From Acrocarpospora macrocephala (GTDB lineage Bacteria; Actinomycetota; Actinomycetes; Streptosporangiales; Streptosporangiaceae), in the NCBI RefSeq assembly GCF_009687865.1, contig NZ_BLAE01000025.1, forward strand, positions 116,065 to 159,672: a stretch of 43,608 nt of DNA. Direction: 5' to 3'. Shown in pieces: positions 30,376 to 37,971 of this stretch. The position numbers were made by a program, and so were the translations under genes. Each line of letters starts with the position of its first letter. Position 1 is the stretch's first letter. The notes beneath the pieces were generated by a model. The model saw only the letters and a list, made by a program, of their open reading frames with translations. It searched no databases and was not told the origin of the DNA.

Positions 30376-30379
30376 TGAG

Positions 30380-30408
30380 TTGTGACTTAACCGTCCAGAC
30401 GGTACAGT
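30380..30408 (+). promoter_or_regulatory. Leaderless promoter of the TetR gene
   Basis: TTGTGA (30380-30385) and TACAGT (30403-30408) are spaced by 17 bases. TACAGT lies 7 bases before the ATG at 30416, so the message would begin at the start codon. Confidence 0.6.
30390..30403 (+). promoter_or_regulatory. Palindromic operator between the -35 and -10 boxes of the TetR gene
   Basis: ACCGTCCAGACGGT is a perfect inverted repeat (ACCGTC, CA spacer, GACGGT). It fills the promoter spacer and touches the -10 box, exactly where a TetR-family autorepressor would bind. The sequence resembles operators of drug-responsive TetR regulators. Confidence 0.72.
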
Positions 30409-30415
30409 AAAGGGC

Positions 30416-30934
30416 ATGAAAAGGGACGAGCTACTTGACGCTGCGGAAGGCCTGCTGGCCGACCACGGCTCTCAGGCGCTCACCCTCGCCGCGGTCGCCG
30501 AGCGTGCCGGGGTCAGCAAAGGTGGCCTGCTCTACCACTTCAAGACCAAGGACGCCCTGGTCGCAGGCATGATCGACCGGCTCATCGCGGACTTCGACGC
30601 GCTCGTCGCGGCTCAGGACGAAACCTGCTACACCCGGGCATACGTGCGAGCCACCTTCGTCGCCGTCCAGAGCGGCCGGCTCAGGCGCTGGGCCGTCGCC
30701 ACCGGAGCCGCAGGCGACCCCGCCCTGCTGGTGCCCCTCCGCGAGGCCATGGCCCGCTGGCACACCCACGACCTGGCCACCGAGCCGGACCCGGTGCTGT
30801 CACGGATCGTCCGGCTGGCATGCGAAGGCGTCTGGGAAGCCGCCACCCAATGCCCCACGATCTTCGACCCTGGCCGCCCCCACCAAGGCGACTTCCCCGG
30901 GCTCCGCGAGCGCCTTCTCTCCCTCGTGCATTAG
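30416..30934 (+). CDS. TetR family transcriptional regulator
   Basis: 172 residues, somewhat short for the family. The N-terminal DNA-binding domain is clear: RDELLDAAEGLLADHGSQAL, then the helix-turn-helix LAAVAERAGVSKGGLLYHFK (about 24-43) and TKDALVAGMIDRL. The C-terminal ligand-binding half is all-helical and unassigned. A 14-bp palindrome in its own promoter supports autorepression. The MFS transporter 600 bp downstream in the same direction is the obvious candidate target, but no second copy of the palindrome is visible before that gene. The gene starts 40 bases after the cysteine desulfurase stop. Confidence 0.93.
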   Translation: MKRDELLDAAEGLLADHGSQALTLAAVAERAGVSKGGLLYHFKTKDALVAGMIDRLIADFDALVAAQDETCYTRAYVRATFVAVQSGRLRRWAVATGAAGDPALLVPLREAMARWHTHDLATEPDPVLSRIVRLACEGVWEAATQCPTIFDPGRPHQGDFPGLRERLLSLVH

Positions 30935-31136
30935 CTCGAACGATCACACCATCGCGTGCCCATCATCTTGGAGGTCACCTCACAGGATGACCGAGTCGCC
31001 GGGTTGCTCACCGTTATCCGGCGCCGTTCACGCAGGTGATAGTTCTCGCCGCACCGGCGCCAAGTGCGGCAGCGGCACCCTTTGCAGGTGTGCTGTTAAC
31101 CAGAAACCGCCTTGCATTCGCGAGAAACCCGTCCCG
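30935..31136. other. Left part of the tetR-MFS intergenic region
   Basis: The 602-bp gap holds this stretch, without any recognisable element, then the 59-bp repeat array at 31137-31431, then 105 bases before the MFS gene. In that last part TTGACA at 31463-31468 could be a -35 box; no convincing -10 follows at 17-18 bases. Confidence 0.4.
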
Positions 31137-31431
31137 TAAACAGCCGCATGACCGCCGACCAGGCGGTTTACGGCCACAACTGTCCAGATCGCGCATAGAC
31201 AGCCACACAACCGCCGACCAGGCAGTTCGCCGCCACAACTGTCTAGATCGCGCATAGACAGCTACATAACCGCCGACCAGGCAGGTTGCCGCCACAACTG
31301 TCCAGATCGCGTACAGACAGCCACACAACCGCCGACCAGGCAGTTCGCCGCCACAACTGTCTAGATCGCGCATAGACAGCCACATAACCGCCGACCACGC
31401 GACTCACCACCGCGGTAGTCGAGATCACGAC
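31137..31431 (+). repeat. Five tandem copies of a 59-bp repeat
   Basis: Copies start at 31137, 31196, 31255, 31314 and 31373; ACCGCCGACC recurs at exactly 59-base steps (31151, 31210, 31269, 31328, 31387). The last copy is degenerate in its second half. Each junction can fold: CTGTCTA and TAGACAG flank GATCGCGCA (perfect at two of four junctions). Inside each unit CAGTT can pair with AACTG, and AACCGCC with GGC(G/A)GTT. There are no variable spacers, so this is not CRISPR. The array sits between tetR and the MFS gene. Confidence 0.9.
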
Positions 31432-31536
31432 TTCAAATTAATAAGTCGATCTAACGCGCGTTTTGACAGCGCATATCCCCCATCACCATCACAAATTCGC
31501 GGCTGAGTTCTCGGCCGATCATGAAAGGAGCTTGTA

Positions 31537-32715
31537 ATGACGCGCGTCCTGAGGACTGCTCGGTTAGGGGCGATCCTCACCTTTGTCCTGGCTGGAGTCA
31601 TGTGCGGGACGTACACCGTTCGGATTCCGGCGCTGACCGACAAACTCGGTATGTCCGAGGCGGAGGTCGGGATCGTCTTGCTTGCCTGGGGGCTTGGTGC
31701 CCTGGTGACCATGCAGGCGATGCGCGGGATCATGGGGCGCGTCGGCAGCCGGGGTGTTCTGCGCGTCTCCGCGCCGCTTTGCGCGGGAACGCTGGCTCTG
31801 GTGGCGTTCGCCTGGTCGGTTCCGGTGCTCGTGGTGGCTTCCGTCGTCTTCGGGATGGCGTTCGGGGCCGTGGATGTGGCCATGAGCGCTCAGGGGTCCG
31901 CGGTCGAACGCCGTGCCGGTCGGCCGCTGTTGAGTGGAATGCACGCCGGATGGTGCGTAGGCGCCATCTCCGCTGGTTTGCTGGGCACCGCCGCGATCGC
32001 CGCCGGACTGTCGCTCACCGCGCACATCCTGCTGATCGCCCTCATCTCGCTCCCGGCCTCGATGGTGCTGAGCCGTTTCTACCTGAACGACCGCATCCGC
32101 ACGGCGGAGGCCGGAACCCGGCAGCGCCTGCCCGGTGTCGTCTACCTCCTGGGCGTCATCACATTCGGCGCGTTCATGGTGGAAGGCGTCGTCGCCGACT
32201 GGAACGGCCTCTACCTCCGAGACTCACTCAACGCCCCGGAAGCTCTGGCCGCGCTCGGATATCCCATCTTCGAAGGCGGCATGCTCCTCGGCCGCCTCTC
32301 CGGCGACCGGCTCCGCCTCCGGTTCGGCGCCCCCGGCCTGATCGCCTTCTCCGGCCTCGCCACCGCGGCCACCTACGGCGCGGTCATCCTGGTCGCCTCC
32401 CCCGTGGTAGCGGTGGCCGGCATGCTCTTCGTCGGCATCGCCGTAGCGATGATCTCCCCCATGGCCCTGTCCCTGGCCGGTACGGCATCCGCCACCCCCG
32501 GCCCCGCCATCGCCCAGACCGGCGCGATGGGCTACGCCGGACTCCTCCTGGGCCCGGTCCTGATCGGCTTCCTCTCCGGCGCGACCTCCCTCCGGCTGGC
32601 CATGGTCACCGCCGTCGTCCTCGGCGTGCTCATCGCCGTGGCCGCCCGCTTCCTCCCCCGATCCCGTACAGCAGGAATCGAACCGGCCGACGAACGCGTG
32701 CCGATCGCGGCATGA
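31537..32715 (+). CDS. MFS transporter
   Basis: 392 residues with 12 predicted membrane helices in two six-helix bundles, joined by a short basic loop around residue 190. The first helices (AILTFVLAGVMCGTYTVRIP) and the GMHAGWCVGAISAG segment resemble the YbjJ/fucose-permease-like branch of the major facilitator superfamily. AAAGGAG 5 bases before the ATG gives a strong start. Substrate is unknown; the TetR regulator upstream suggests efflux of a toxic compound or metabolite. It is followed by a strong bidirectional terminator shared with etfA. Codons go from G/T-ending at the start to C-ending at the end. Confidence 0.92.
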   Translation: MTRVLRTARLGAILTFVLAGVMCGTYTVRIPALTDKLGMSEAEVGIVLLAWGLGALVTMQAMRGIMGRVGSRGVLRVSAPLCAGTLALVAFAWSVPVLVVASVVFGMAFGAVDVAMSAQGSAVERRAGRPLLSGMHAGWCVGAISAGLLGTAAIAAGLSLTAHILLIALISLPASMVLSRFYLNDRIRTAEAGTRQRLPGVVYLLGVITFGAFMVEGVVADWNGLYLRDSLNAPEALAALGYPIFEGGMLLGRLSGDRLRLRFGAPGLIAFSGLATAATYGAVILVASPVVAVAGMLFVGIAVAMISPMALSLAGTASATPGPAIAQTGAMGYAGLLLGPVLIGFLSGATSLRLAMVTAVVLGVLIAVAARFLPRSRTAGIEPADERVPIAA

Positions 32716-32739
32716 CCGAACAAGCGCCGTACAAAAGGA

Positions 32740-32771
32740 AACGGCGCCGCTCCGGTGGGAGCGGCGCCGTT
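32740..32771. terminator. Bidirectional hairpin terminator between the MFS gene and etfA
   Basis: AACGGCGCCGCTCC pairs perfectly with GGAGCGGCGCCGTT over 14 bp, around a GGTG loop. AAAAGGAA precedes the stem and TTAACC follows it. It lies 24 bases after the MFS stop and 6 bases after the etfA stop on the opposite strand. Confidence 0.9.
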
Positions 32772-32777
32772 AACCGG

Positions 32778-33731
32778 CTATTTGCGCTTCGCGATTTCCT
32801 CGGTGAGCTGGGGAACCACCTGGTTGAGGTCGCCGACGATACCGAAGTCGGCGATCTCGAAGATGGGAGCCTCGGGGTCCTTGTTGATCACCACGATGGT
32901 CTTCGAGGTCTGCATACCCGCCCGGTGCTGAATCGCCCCGGAGATACCCGCCGCGATGTACAACTGCGGGGACACCGTCTTCCCGGTCTGGCCGACCTGA
33001 AAGGCGTGCGGATACCAGCCCGCGTCGGTGGCCGCGCGGGAAGCGCCCACGGCCGCGCCGAGGGAGTCGGCCAGCTTCTCGATGATGGCGAAGTTCTCGC
33101 CGGAGCCGACACCGCGCCCGCCGGAGACCACGATGGCGGCCTCGGTGAGCTCGGGACGGGCGCCCTTCTCCTGCTTGACCCGCTCCACGATCTTCGCGGC
33201 GCGCGCCGCGTCGGTCAGGGCGACGTCCACCTTCTCCTCGACAGCGGCGCCAGGGGCGGGCACGGGGGCGGTGGAGTTGGGACGGACCGCGATGATCGGC
33301 GTGCCCTTGCTCACCCGGCTGTGCACGTTGACGCCACCGCCGAAGATGGACTGATCGGCGATGAAACCCTCACCCAGCCCGACGGCGTCGGTGATCACGC
33401 CGGAGTCGGTCTTGACGGCGAGCCGCCCGGCGACCTCCTTGCCCTCGGCCGTCGAGGCGACCAGCACGGCCGCCGGAGACCGGGAGGCCACCAGCGAGGC
33501 CAGCAGTTCGGCCTTCGGCGCGACCACGTAGTCCACGATGTCGGCCGAATCCGCTACATACACCCGCTCCGCGCCGAACTCGGCGAGCCTGCCCTTGGCG
33601 ATCTCGGAGTAGCCAGGACCGGCCCAGACGGCGGCGGGCTCGCCGAGCGAGCGAGCAAGAGTCAGCAGCTCAAGGGTGACCTTCTTGACGTCTCCGTCGA
33701 CGTGCTCGACGAGCACCAGGATCTCTGCCAT
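32778..33731 (-). CDS. etfA: Electron transfer flavoprotein subunit alpha
   Basis: 317 residues. With EtfB it forms the ETF heterodimer that accepts electrons from acyl-CoA dehydrogenases and passes them to ETF:quinone oxidoreductase. Domain I begins MAEILVLVEHVDGDVKKVTL. The C-terminal FAD-binding domain has the family signature YIAAGISGAIQHRAGM and VGQTGKTVSPQL, followed by INKDPEAPIFEIADFGIVGD. Length is normal. It follows etfB by 11 bases with the same direction and ends at a shared hairpin terminator. Confidence 0.97.
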   Translation of the reverse strand: MAEILVLVEHVDGDVKKVTLELLTLARSLGEPAAVWAGPGYSEIAKGRLAEFGAERVYVADSADIVDYVVAPKAELLASLVASRSPAAVLVASTAEGKEVAGRLAVKTDSGVITDAVGLGEGFIADQSIFGGGVNVHSRVSKGTPIIAVRPNSTAPVPAPGAAVEEKVDVALTDAARAAKIVERVKQEKGARPELTEAAIVVSGGRGVGSGENFAIIEKLADSLGAAVGASRAATDAGWYPHAFQVGQTGKTVSPQLYIAAGISGAIQHRAGMQTSKTIVVINKDPEAPIFEIADFGIVGDLNQVVPQLTEEIAKRK

Positions 33732-33742
33732 GCCACCCCTCC

Positions 33743-34522
33743 CTAGATGAACTTCTTCGACGCGAGGAAGTCGGCGGTCTTGACGCCGCCGTCGCCCTCA
33801 TCCTTCACCACGGTGCCGGCCGCGCGCGGCGGCGCGACCGCGAAGTCGGCGACCTCGCTCCACGCGTTGGCGACGCCGACGAGCGCGGCGTCGATCTCCG
33901 CGTCGGCGATGCCGAAGGTCTGCACCGGCTTCTTCTTGGCCGCCATGATGCCCTTGAAGGACGGGTAGCGCGGCTCGTTGATCTTCTCGACCACGGAGAC
34001 CACGGCCGGCAGCGACGCCTCGACCTTGTCGAAGCCGTAGTCGGTGACCCGCTGCACGGTGATCCCCGTCCCGGAGATCTCGACCTTGTTGGCGAGGGTG
34101 AGCTGGGGGGTGCCCAGCCGCTCGGCCAGCATGGCGGCGAGCATGCCGGTTCTTGCGTCGGTGGACTCGGAGCCGAGGATGACCAGGTCGAACCCGATCT
34201 TCTTCAGCGTCTGGGCCATCGCATACGACGTGGACAGCGCGTCCGAGCCGTGCAGGGCCGGGTCGACCAGGTGGACGGCCTTGTCGGCGCCCATGGCCAG
34301 GGCCTTGCGGATGGTGTCGGTGGCCTTGTCGGGGCCCATGGTGAGCACGGTCACCTCGCCACCGTGGGCCTCCTTCAGACGCAGCGCCTCCTCGACCGCG
34401 TACTCGCACAGCTCGTTGATGACGCCGTCGGCGGCGTCCCGGTCGAGCGTCTTGTCATCGGACCGCAGCTTGCGCTCGGTCGCCGTGTCGGGGACCTGCT
34501 TCACGCAGACGACGATGTTCAT
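33743..34522 (-). CDS. etfB: Electron transfer flavoprotein subunit beta
   Basis: 259 residues. It binds the structural AMP and completes the ETF heterodimer with EtfA. The opening MNIVVCVKQVPDTATERKL, the INELCEYAVEEALRLKEAHG helix and the recognition-loop region LVILGSESTDARTGMLAAML are typical. The C-terminal PSFKGIMAAKKKP is the conserved anchor to EtfA. GGGAGG is about 13 bases before the ATG. A promoter-like pair lies 35-70 bases upstream. The etfB-etfA order is the usual one. Confidence 0.97.
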   Translation of the reverse strand: MNIVVCVKQVPDTATERKLRSDDKTLDRDAADGVINELCEYAVEEALRLKEAHGGEVTVLTMGPDKATDTIRKALAMGADKAVHLVDPALHGSDALSTSYAMAQTLKKIGFDLVILGSESTDARTGMLAAMLAERLGTPQLTLANKVEISGTGITVQRVTDYGFDKVEASLPAVVSVVEKINEPRYPSFKGIMAAKKKPVQTFGIADAEIDAALVGVANAWSEVADFAVAPPRAAGTVVKDEGDGGVKTADFLASKKFI

Positions 34523-34564
34523 GGCCGGTGGCCGACCTCCCGTATTCCGTGTGGCTCTGATCGC

Positions 34565-34592
34565 ATGTTACCCGCGAGTAGCTTAATCACAA
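34565..34592 (-). promoter_or_regulatory. Putative promoter of etfBA
   Basis: Minus-strand TTGTGA (34592-34587) and TAACAT (34570-34565) are separated by 16 bases, giving a start near 34557 and a leader of about 35 bases. Confidence 0.42.
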
Positions 34593-34608
34593 ACCTCCTA
34601 CCGGGCAC

Positions 34609-34631
34609 CCTACCGAACTATGTTCGGGAGG
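34609..34631 (-). terminator. Hairpin after the kinase cluster
   Basis: CCTACCGAAC and GTTCGGGAGG form a 10-bp stem with one mismatch around a TAT loop. It begins 16 bases downstream of the stop of the last kinase gene on the minus strand. Confidence 0.55.
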
Positions 34632-34646
34632 TATCAGGTGGGGTGT

Positions 34647-35882
34647 TTAACTCGCCAATGCCAGCAGGCCCACGGCGAACAGCAGCGCGCCCACCGCCAG
34701 CAGCAGCGTGAACGTGCTGAACAGCGTGCTCAACCCCGCCCACAACGCGACAGATCCCGCGATGCACACCAGGTCCAGCACCACGCGTGGCCGTGACTTC
34801 GCCGCCAGGCCGAAGCCCGCGTCCACCAGGACCGTCGTGCCGTACGCGACGAGCAGCAGCAACGACAGCTCGGGCACGTGCTCCCGGCCGGTGGCGGACA
34901 GCAGCCCCACCACCAGCCCGGTGCCGACCACCCAGCGCCGCCGGATGACCTCCCGGCGCCGCAACCGCGACTCCTCGGGGGACGGGCGCCGCTCGGGCGT
35001 CATGCCCGGCCGCCACTCCCGGGTCTCGGCCTCCCGGGCGGAGAGCGGCTCGGCAGTCATCGGGGTGACCGGTTCCGGCGCTCCGGTGAGCACCCGCTGG
35101 CGGAACGTCCCGGCCAGGCGGTTCAGCAGCTGCGCGGCCGACGGTCTGGCCGCCGGTTCCGCGCGCAGGCACTCGCGTAGCAGCGGGGCGAGCCAGCCGG
35201 GCACGTCGTCCAGGTCCGGGTCCCCGTGCACCACCCGGTAGGCCACGCCCGCCACCGGCCCCGTCCCGTACGGGTGCCGCCCCGACGCCGCGAACGCCAT
35301 CGTCGCCGCCCAGGCGAACACGTCGGCGGCCGGACCGGCGTCGCGGCCCTCCAGGACCTCCGGGGCGAGGTAGCCGGGCGTGCCGATGACCGCGCCCGAG
35401 GTGGTCACCGCGGCGGTGTCCAGCGCGTACGCGATGCCGAAGTCGATCACGTAGGGTTCGCCGTCGGCGAGGATCACGTTGGCGGGTTTCAGGTCGCGGT
35501 GCACCACCCCGGCGCGGTGCACGGCGACCAGGGCTTCGGCCAGGCCGTGCGCGAGCCGTACGAGATCGTCGCCGTGCAGCGGGCCGTCGGCGACCACGGC
35601 GGAGAGGGCGCGGCCCTGCACATACCGGGTCACCAGGTAGGGCTGGTCGCCGTCCAGGGAGGCGTCGAGGACCTCGGCGACGTGCGGGCCGCGGACCCGG
35701 CGCATGGTCTCCACCTCGCGGGCCAGCCGGGCCAGGGCGGAGGCGTCGGCGGCCACGTGCGGGTGCAGCACCTTCACCGCGACCGTGCGGCCCTCACCGT
35801 CCAGCGCCAGGTGGACCTCGCCGAATCCGCCCGAGCCGAGCGGGGAAAGCAGGCGATAGGGGCCCAGATACTCGGCTCCCAT
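34647..35882 (-). CDS. Membrane-anchored Ser/Thr protein kinase (third of cluster)
   Basis: 411 residues. The kinase domain (about 5-265) has the Gly-rich loop LGSGGFGEVHLAL, catalytic Lys in TVAVKVLHPH, the catalytic loop VVHRDLKPANVIL, DFG in VIDFGIAYAL and GTPGYLAPEVLEG, so it should be active. A basic juxtamembrane stretch (RLRRREVIRRRW) precedes about four hydrophobic helices to the C-terminus, with no outer sensor domain. Unlike its two neighbours it has GSGGFG instead of GEGGMG in the loop and no long linker. ATG 35882 has GGGAGGG 3-4 bases upstream; the GTG eight codons earlier has no such site. It is the last gene of a three-kinase cluster, 67 bases after its neighbour, and is followed by a hairpin. 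Confidence 0.93.
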   Translation of the reverse strand: MGAEYLGPYRLLSPLGSGGFGEVHLALDGEGRTVAVKVLHPHVAADASALARLAREVETMRRVRGPHVAEVLDASLDGDQPYLVTRYVQGRALSAVVADGPLHGDDLVRLAHGLAEALVAVHRAGVVHRDLKPANVILADGEPYVIDFGIAYALDTAAVTTSGAVIGTPGYLAPEVLEGRDAGPAADVFAWAATMAFAASGRHPYGTGPVAGVAYRVVHGDPDLDDVPGWLAPLLRECLRAEPAARPSAAQLLNRLAGTFRQRVLTGAPEPVTPMTAEPLSAREAETREWRPGMTPERRPSPEESRLRRREVIRRRWVVGTGLVVGLLSATGREHVPELSLLLLVAYGTTVLVDAGFGLAAKSRPRVVLDLVCIAGSVALWAGLSTLFSTFTLLLAVGALLFAVGLLALAS

Positions 35883-35949
35883 GCACCCTCCCTTTCGCGG
35901 CTTCACGCTCTATCGTGCCCATTCAGGCCACGGCCGCACCTATCGGGTA

Positions 35950-37971
35950 TCAGTTCCAGAATGTGATGAAGCCCAGCCCGAGCTGGTTCATCAAGTCCTC
36001 CACCAGGCCGCCGATGAGGTTGACGACCGTGTCCTCGCCCTTCTGCTGCAAATCGGAGACGATCGCGTCGATGGCCACCGACGGCGGCCGCCACGGCGCC
36101 CAGGACGCGGCCGTCGAGATCGCGGCCATGATCACGAAGAAGGCGAGCGTGCCGACCGCGATGGTGGCCACCATGCCCGCGCCGGGGCTGCGGATCAGCC
36201 CGCTGAGCGACTTGGTGACCGCCTTCCGCGCGCCGCCGCCGCCCGGCAGGATAAACAGCCCGGCCACGAAGGCGCCGGCGGCGTAGCCGGCGGCGGTGTC
36301 GGTGTTCTGGTGCGCGCCGTACACGAGCAGGCCCCAGACGCACATCCCGAACATGATCGAGAGCGGCACCTGGAACAGGGTCGCCAGGGTCGCCTTGATC
36401 AGCGCCCACGGGGTGCCGAGCACGGCCAGCACCGGGTCGGCGCCGCTGCTCCCCCGGTTCTGCCGCCGCTCGGTGAGACCGCCGAACAGGTAGTGGCCGA
36501 CCCGCAGGCAGAGCGCGGCGGCGATGGCGAACAGGCTGACGATCACCGGCAGCAGGCAGGCCGCCGCGACCAGCACGGCGAGCAGCATCGCGGCCAGGAC
36601 CGGGTGCCCGGTGCGGTAGCGCTGCCCGCTCGGGCTCGGTTCCGGCTGGTACGGCCTGGCCTGCGCGGGCGGCGGCGGCTGGTACCGGGGCGGCGCGGTC
36701 GGCTGCGCGTTCACCGGCGCCGGATACCCGGCCACCCGCTGGTCGGGGAACGGCGCCGGCTGGTACGGCGGGGGCGGCACATAAGGCGGCGGCGCGGCCT
36801 TACGCGCCTTCTGTGGTTTGGGTGGCTTCTGCGGGCGAGCGGGCTTGACGTAGTTGACCGGTGTCAGCAGGTCGGAGTGCGTCTGGTTGACGGGCAGCCC
36901 CCGGGTGCCGCCGGGCCCGTCGTCGAGAACGCGGGTGCCGTCGTTCACCACCCGGGTACCGTCGCTCAGGACACGGGTGCCGTCGGCCAGAATGCGCGTG
37001 CCGTCGGCGAGCACCTTCGAGCCGTCGTTCAGAACCCGAGTGCCGTCGACCTGGATGCGGGTTCCGTCCGCGAGGATCTGCGTCCCGTCCTCCAGCACGC
37101 GGGTGCCGTCCTCGCCGGTCAGCACGTGGGTGGCGGCCGACTCCTTGAACACGGTCACCGACGGGTCCAGCGCCCGGGTCAGCCGCAGCAGCGCGCCCGC
37201 CGTGGGCCGCGTCCCCACGTCGGTGGACAGGGCCAGCCGCAGCCACCCGCGCAGCCACGCGGGCGCCAGGTCGACCTTGGCCTTGCCCTCCAGGATGTTG
37301 TAACAGACCACCTCGAACGTGCCGGACCCGAACGGCGGCTGCGCGGTGGCCGCGAAGAAGACCGTCGCCGCCAGGGCGTGCACGTCGGCGGCCTGGGTGA
37401 TCCCGGCGTCCCTGATGATCTCGGGCGCCAGGTAGCCGGGGGTGCCGACGAACATGCCCGTCTGGGTCAGCCGGGTGGCGTTGACCAGGTGCGCGATGCC
37501 GAAGTCGATGACCAGCGGATCGAACCCGCCGGGCCGTTCGACCAGCATCACGTTGGCCGGTTTGAGGTCGCGGTGGATGACGTCGGCGGCGTGCACCGCC
37601 ACCATGGCCTCGCAGAGGCCGCGCGCGAGCCGGATCAGATCGTGGGCCGCCAGCGGCCCGTCCTCCAGCACGTGCTGCTCCAGCGTGCGGCCGGGCGCGA
37701 ACCGGGTCACGATGTACGGCGTCGCCCCGATCAGATCCGCGTCCAGGACCTCGGCGACCCGGGGGCTGCGCACCCGGCGCATGGTCTCCACCTCGCGGGT
37801 GAGCCGGTCCCGCGCCTTCAGGTCGGACGCGACGTGCGGGTGCAGCACCTTGACGGCGACCTCGCGGTTATCCCTGTCGAGTCCGAGGTGGACAACCCCC
37901 ATGCCCCCCTCACCGAGCCGGCGGAGCAACCGGTAGGGCCCGATCCGCTCCGGAGCCTCAGTCGTGGCCAT
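35950..37971 (-). CDS. Membrane Ser/Thr protein kinase with a seven-residue repeat linker
   Basis: 673 residues. The kinase domain (about 10-270) is intact: LGEGGMGVVHLGL, Lys41 in EVAVKVLHPH, VIHRDLKPANVML (131-143), VIDFGIAHL and GTPGYLAPEII. Residues 288-350 are nine consecutive seven-residue repeats of the type DGTRVLx. A Pro-rich disordered stretch (about 378-490) follows, then about five membrane helices and an amphipathic tail (DLMNQLGLGF). The start is the ATG directly abutting the stop of the upstream kinase (TAG then ATG), with GGGGGG 7 bases before it. It should phosphorylate Ser/Thr at the inner membrane face. The C-terminal membrane part is distantly similar to that of the upstream kinase, so the two arose by duplication. 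Confidence 0.94.
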   Translation of the reverse strand: MATTEAPERIGPYRLLRRLGEGGMGVVHLGLDRDNREVAVKVLHPHVASDLKARDRLTREVETMRRVRSPRVAEVLDADLIGATPYIVTRFAPGRTLEQHVLEDGPLAAHDLIRLARGLCEAMVAVHAADVIHRDLKPANVMLVERPGGFDPLVIDFGIAHLVNATRLTQTGMFVGTPGYLAPEIIRDAGITQAADVHALAATVFFAATAQPPFGSGTFEVVCYNILEGKAKVDLAPAWLRGWLRLALSTDVGTRPTAGALLRLTRALDPSVTVFKESAATHVLTGEDGTRVLEDGTQILADGTRIQVDGTRVLNDGSKVLADGTRILADGTRVLSDGTRVVNDGTRVLDDGPGGTRGLPVNQTHSDLLTPVNYVKPARPQKPPKPQKARKAAPPPYVPPPPYQPAPFPDQRVAGYPAPVNAQPTAPPRYQPPPPAQARPYQPEPSPSGQRYRTGHPVLAAMLLAVLVAAACLLPVIVSLFAIAAALCLRVGHYLFGGLTERRQNRGSSGADPVLAVLGTPWALIKATLATLFQVPLSIMFGMCVWGLLVYGAHQNTDTAAGYAAGAFVAGLFILPGGGGARKAVTKSLSGLIRSPGAGMVATIAVGTLAFFVIMAAISTAASWAPWRPPSVAIDAIVSDLQQKGEDTVVNLIGGLVEDLMNQLGLGFITFWN
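36922..37110 (-). repeat. Nine 21-bp units coding for a DGTRVLx heptapeptide repeat
   Basis: Residues 288-350 of the kinase read DGTRVLE, DGTQILA, DGTRIQV, DGTRVLN, DGSKVLA, DGTRILA, DGTRVLS, DGTRVVN, DGTRVLD without a break; a degenerate DGPGGTR follows. The synonymous positions differ between units although the peptide is kept, which argues for selection on the protein rather than fresh DNA slippage. Confidence 0.93.

Noticed and set aside
31014-31428. Cys/Arg-rich open frames through the 59-bp repeats
   Set aside because: Fifty-nine is not a multiple of three, so the repeat is read in changing frames; the peptide periodicity simply reflects the DNA repeat and there is no ribosome-binding site.
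31137-31431. CRISPR array
   Set aside because: The 59-bp units are contiguous without unique spacers and no cas gene is in the window.
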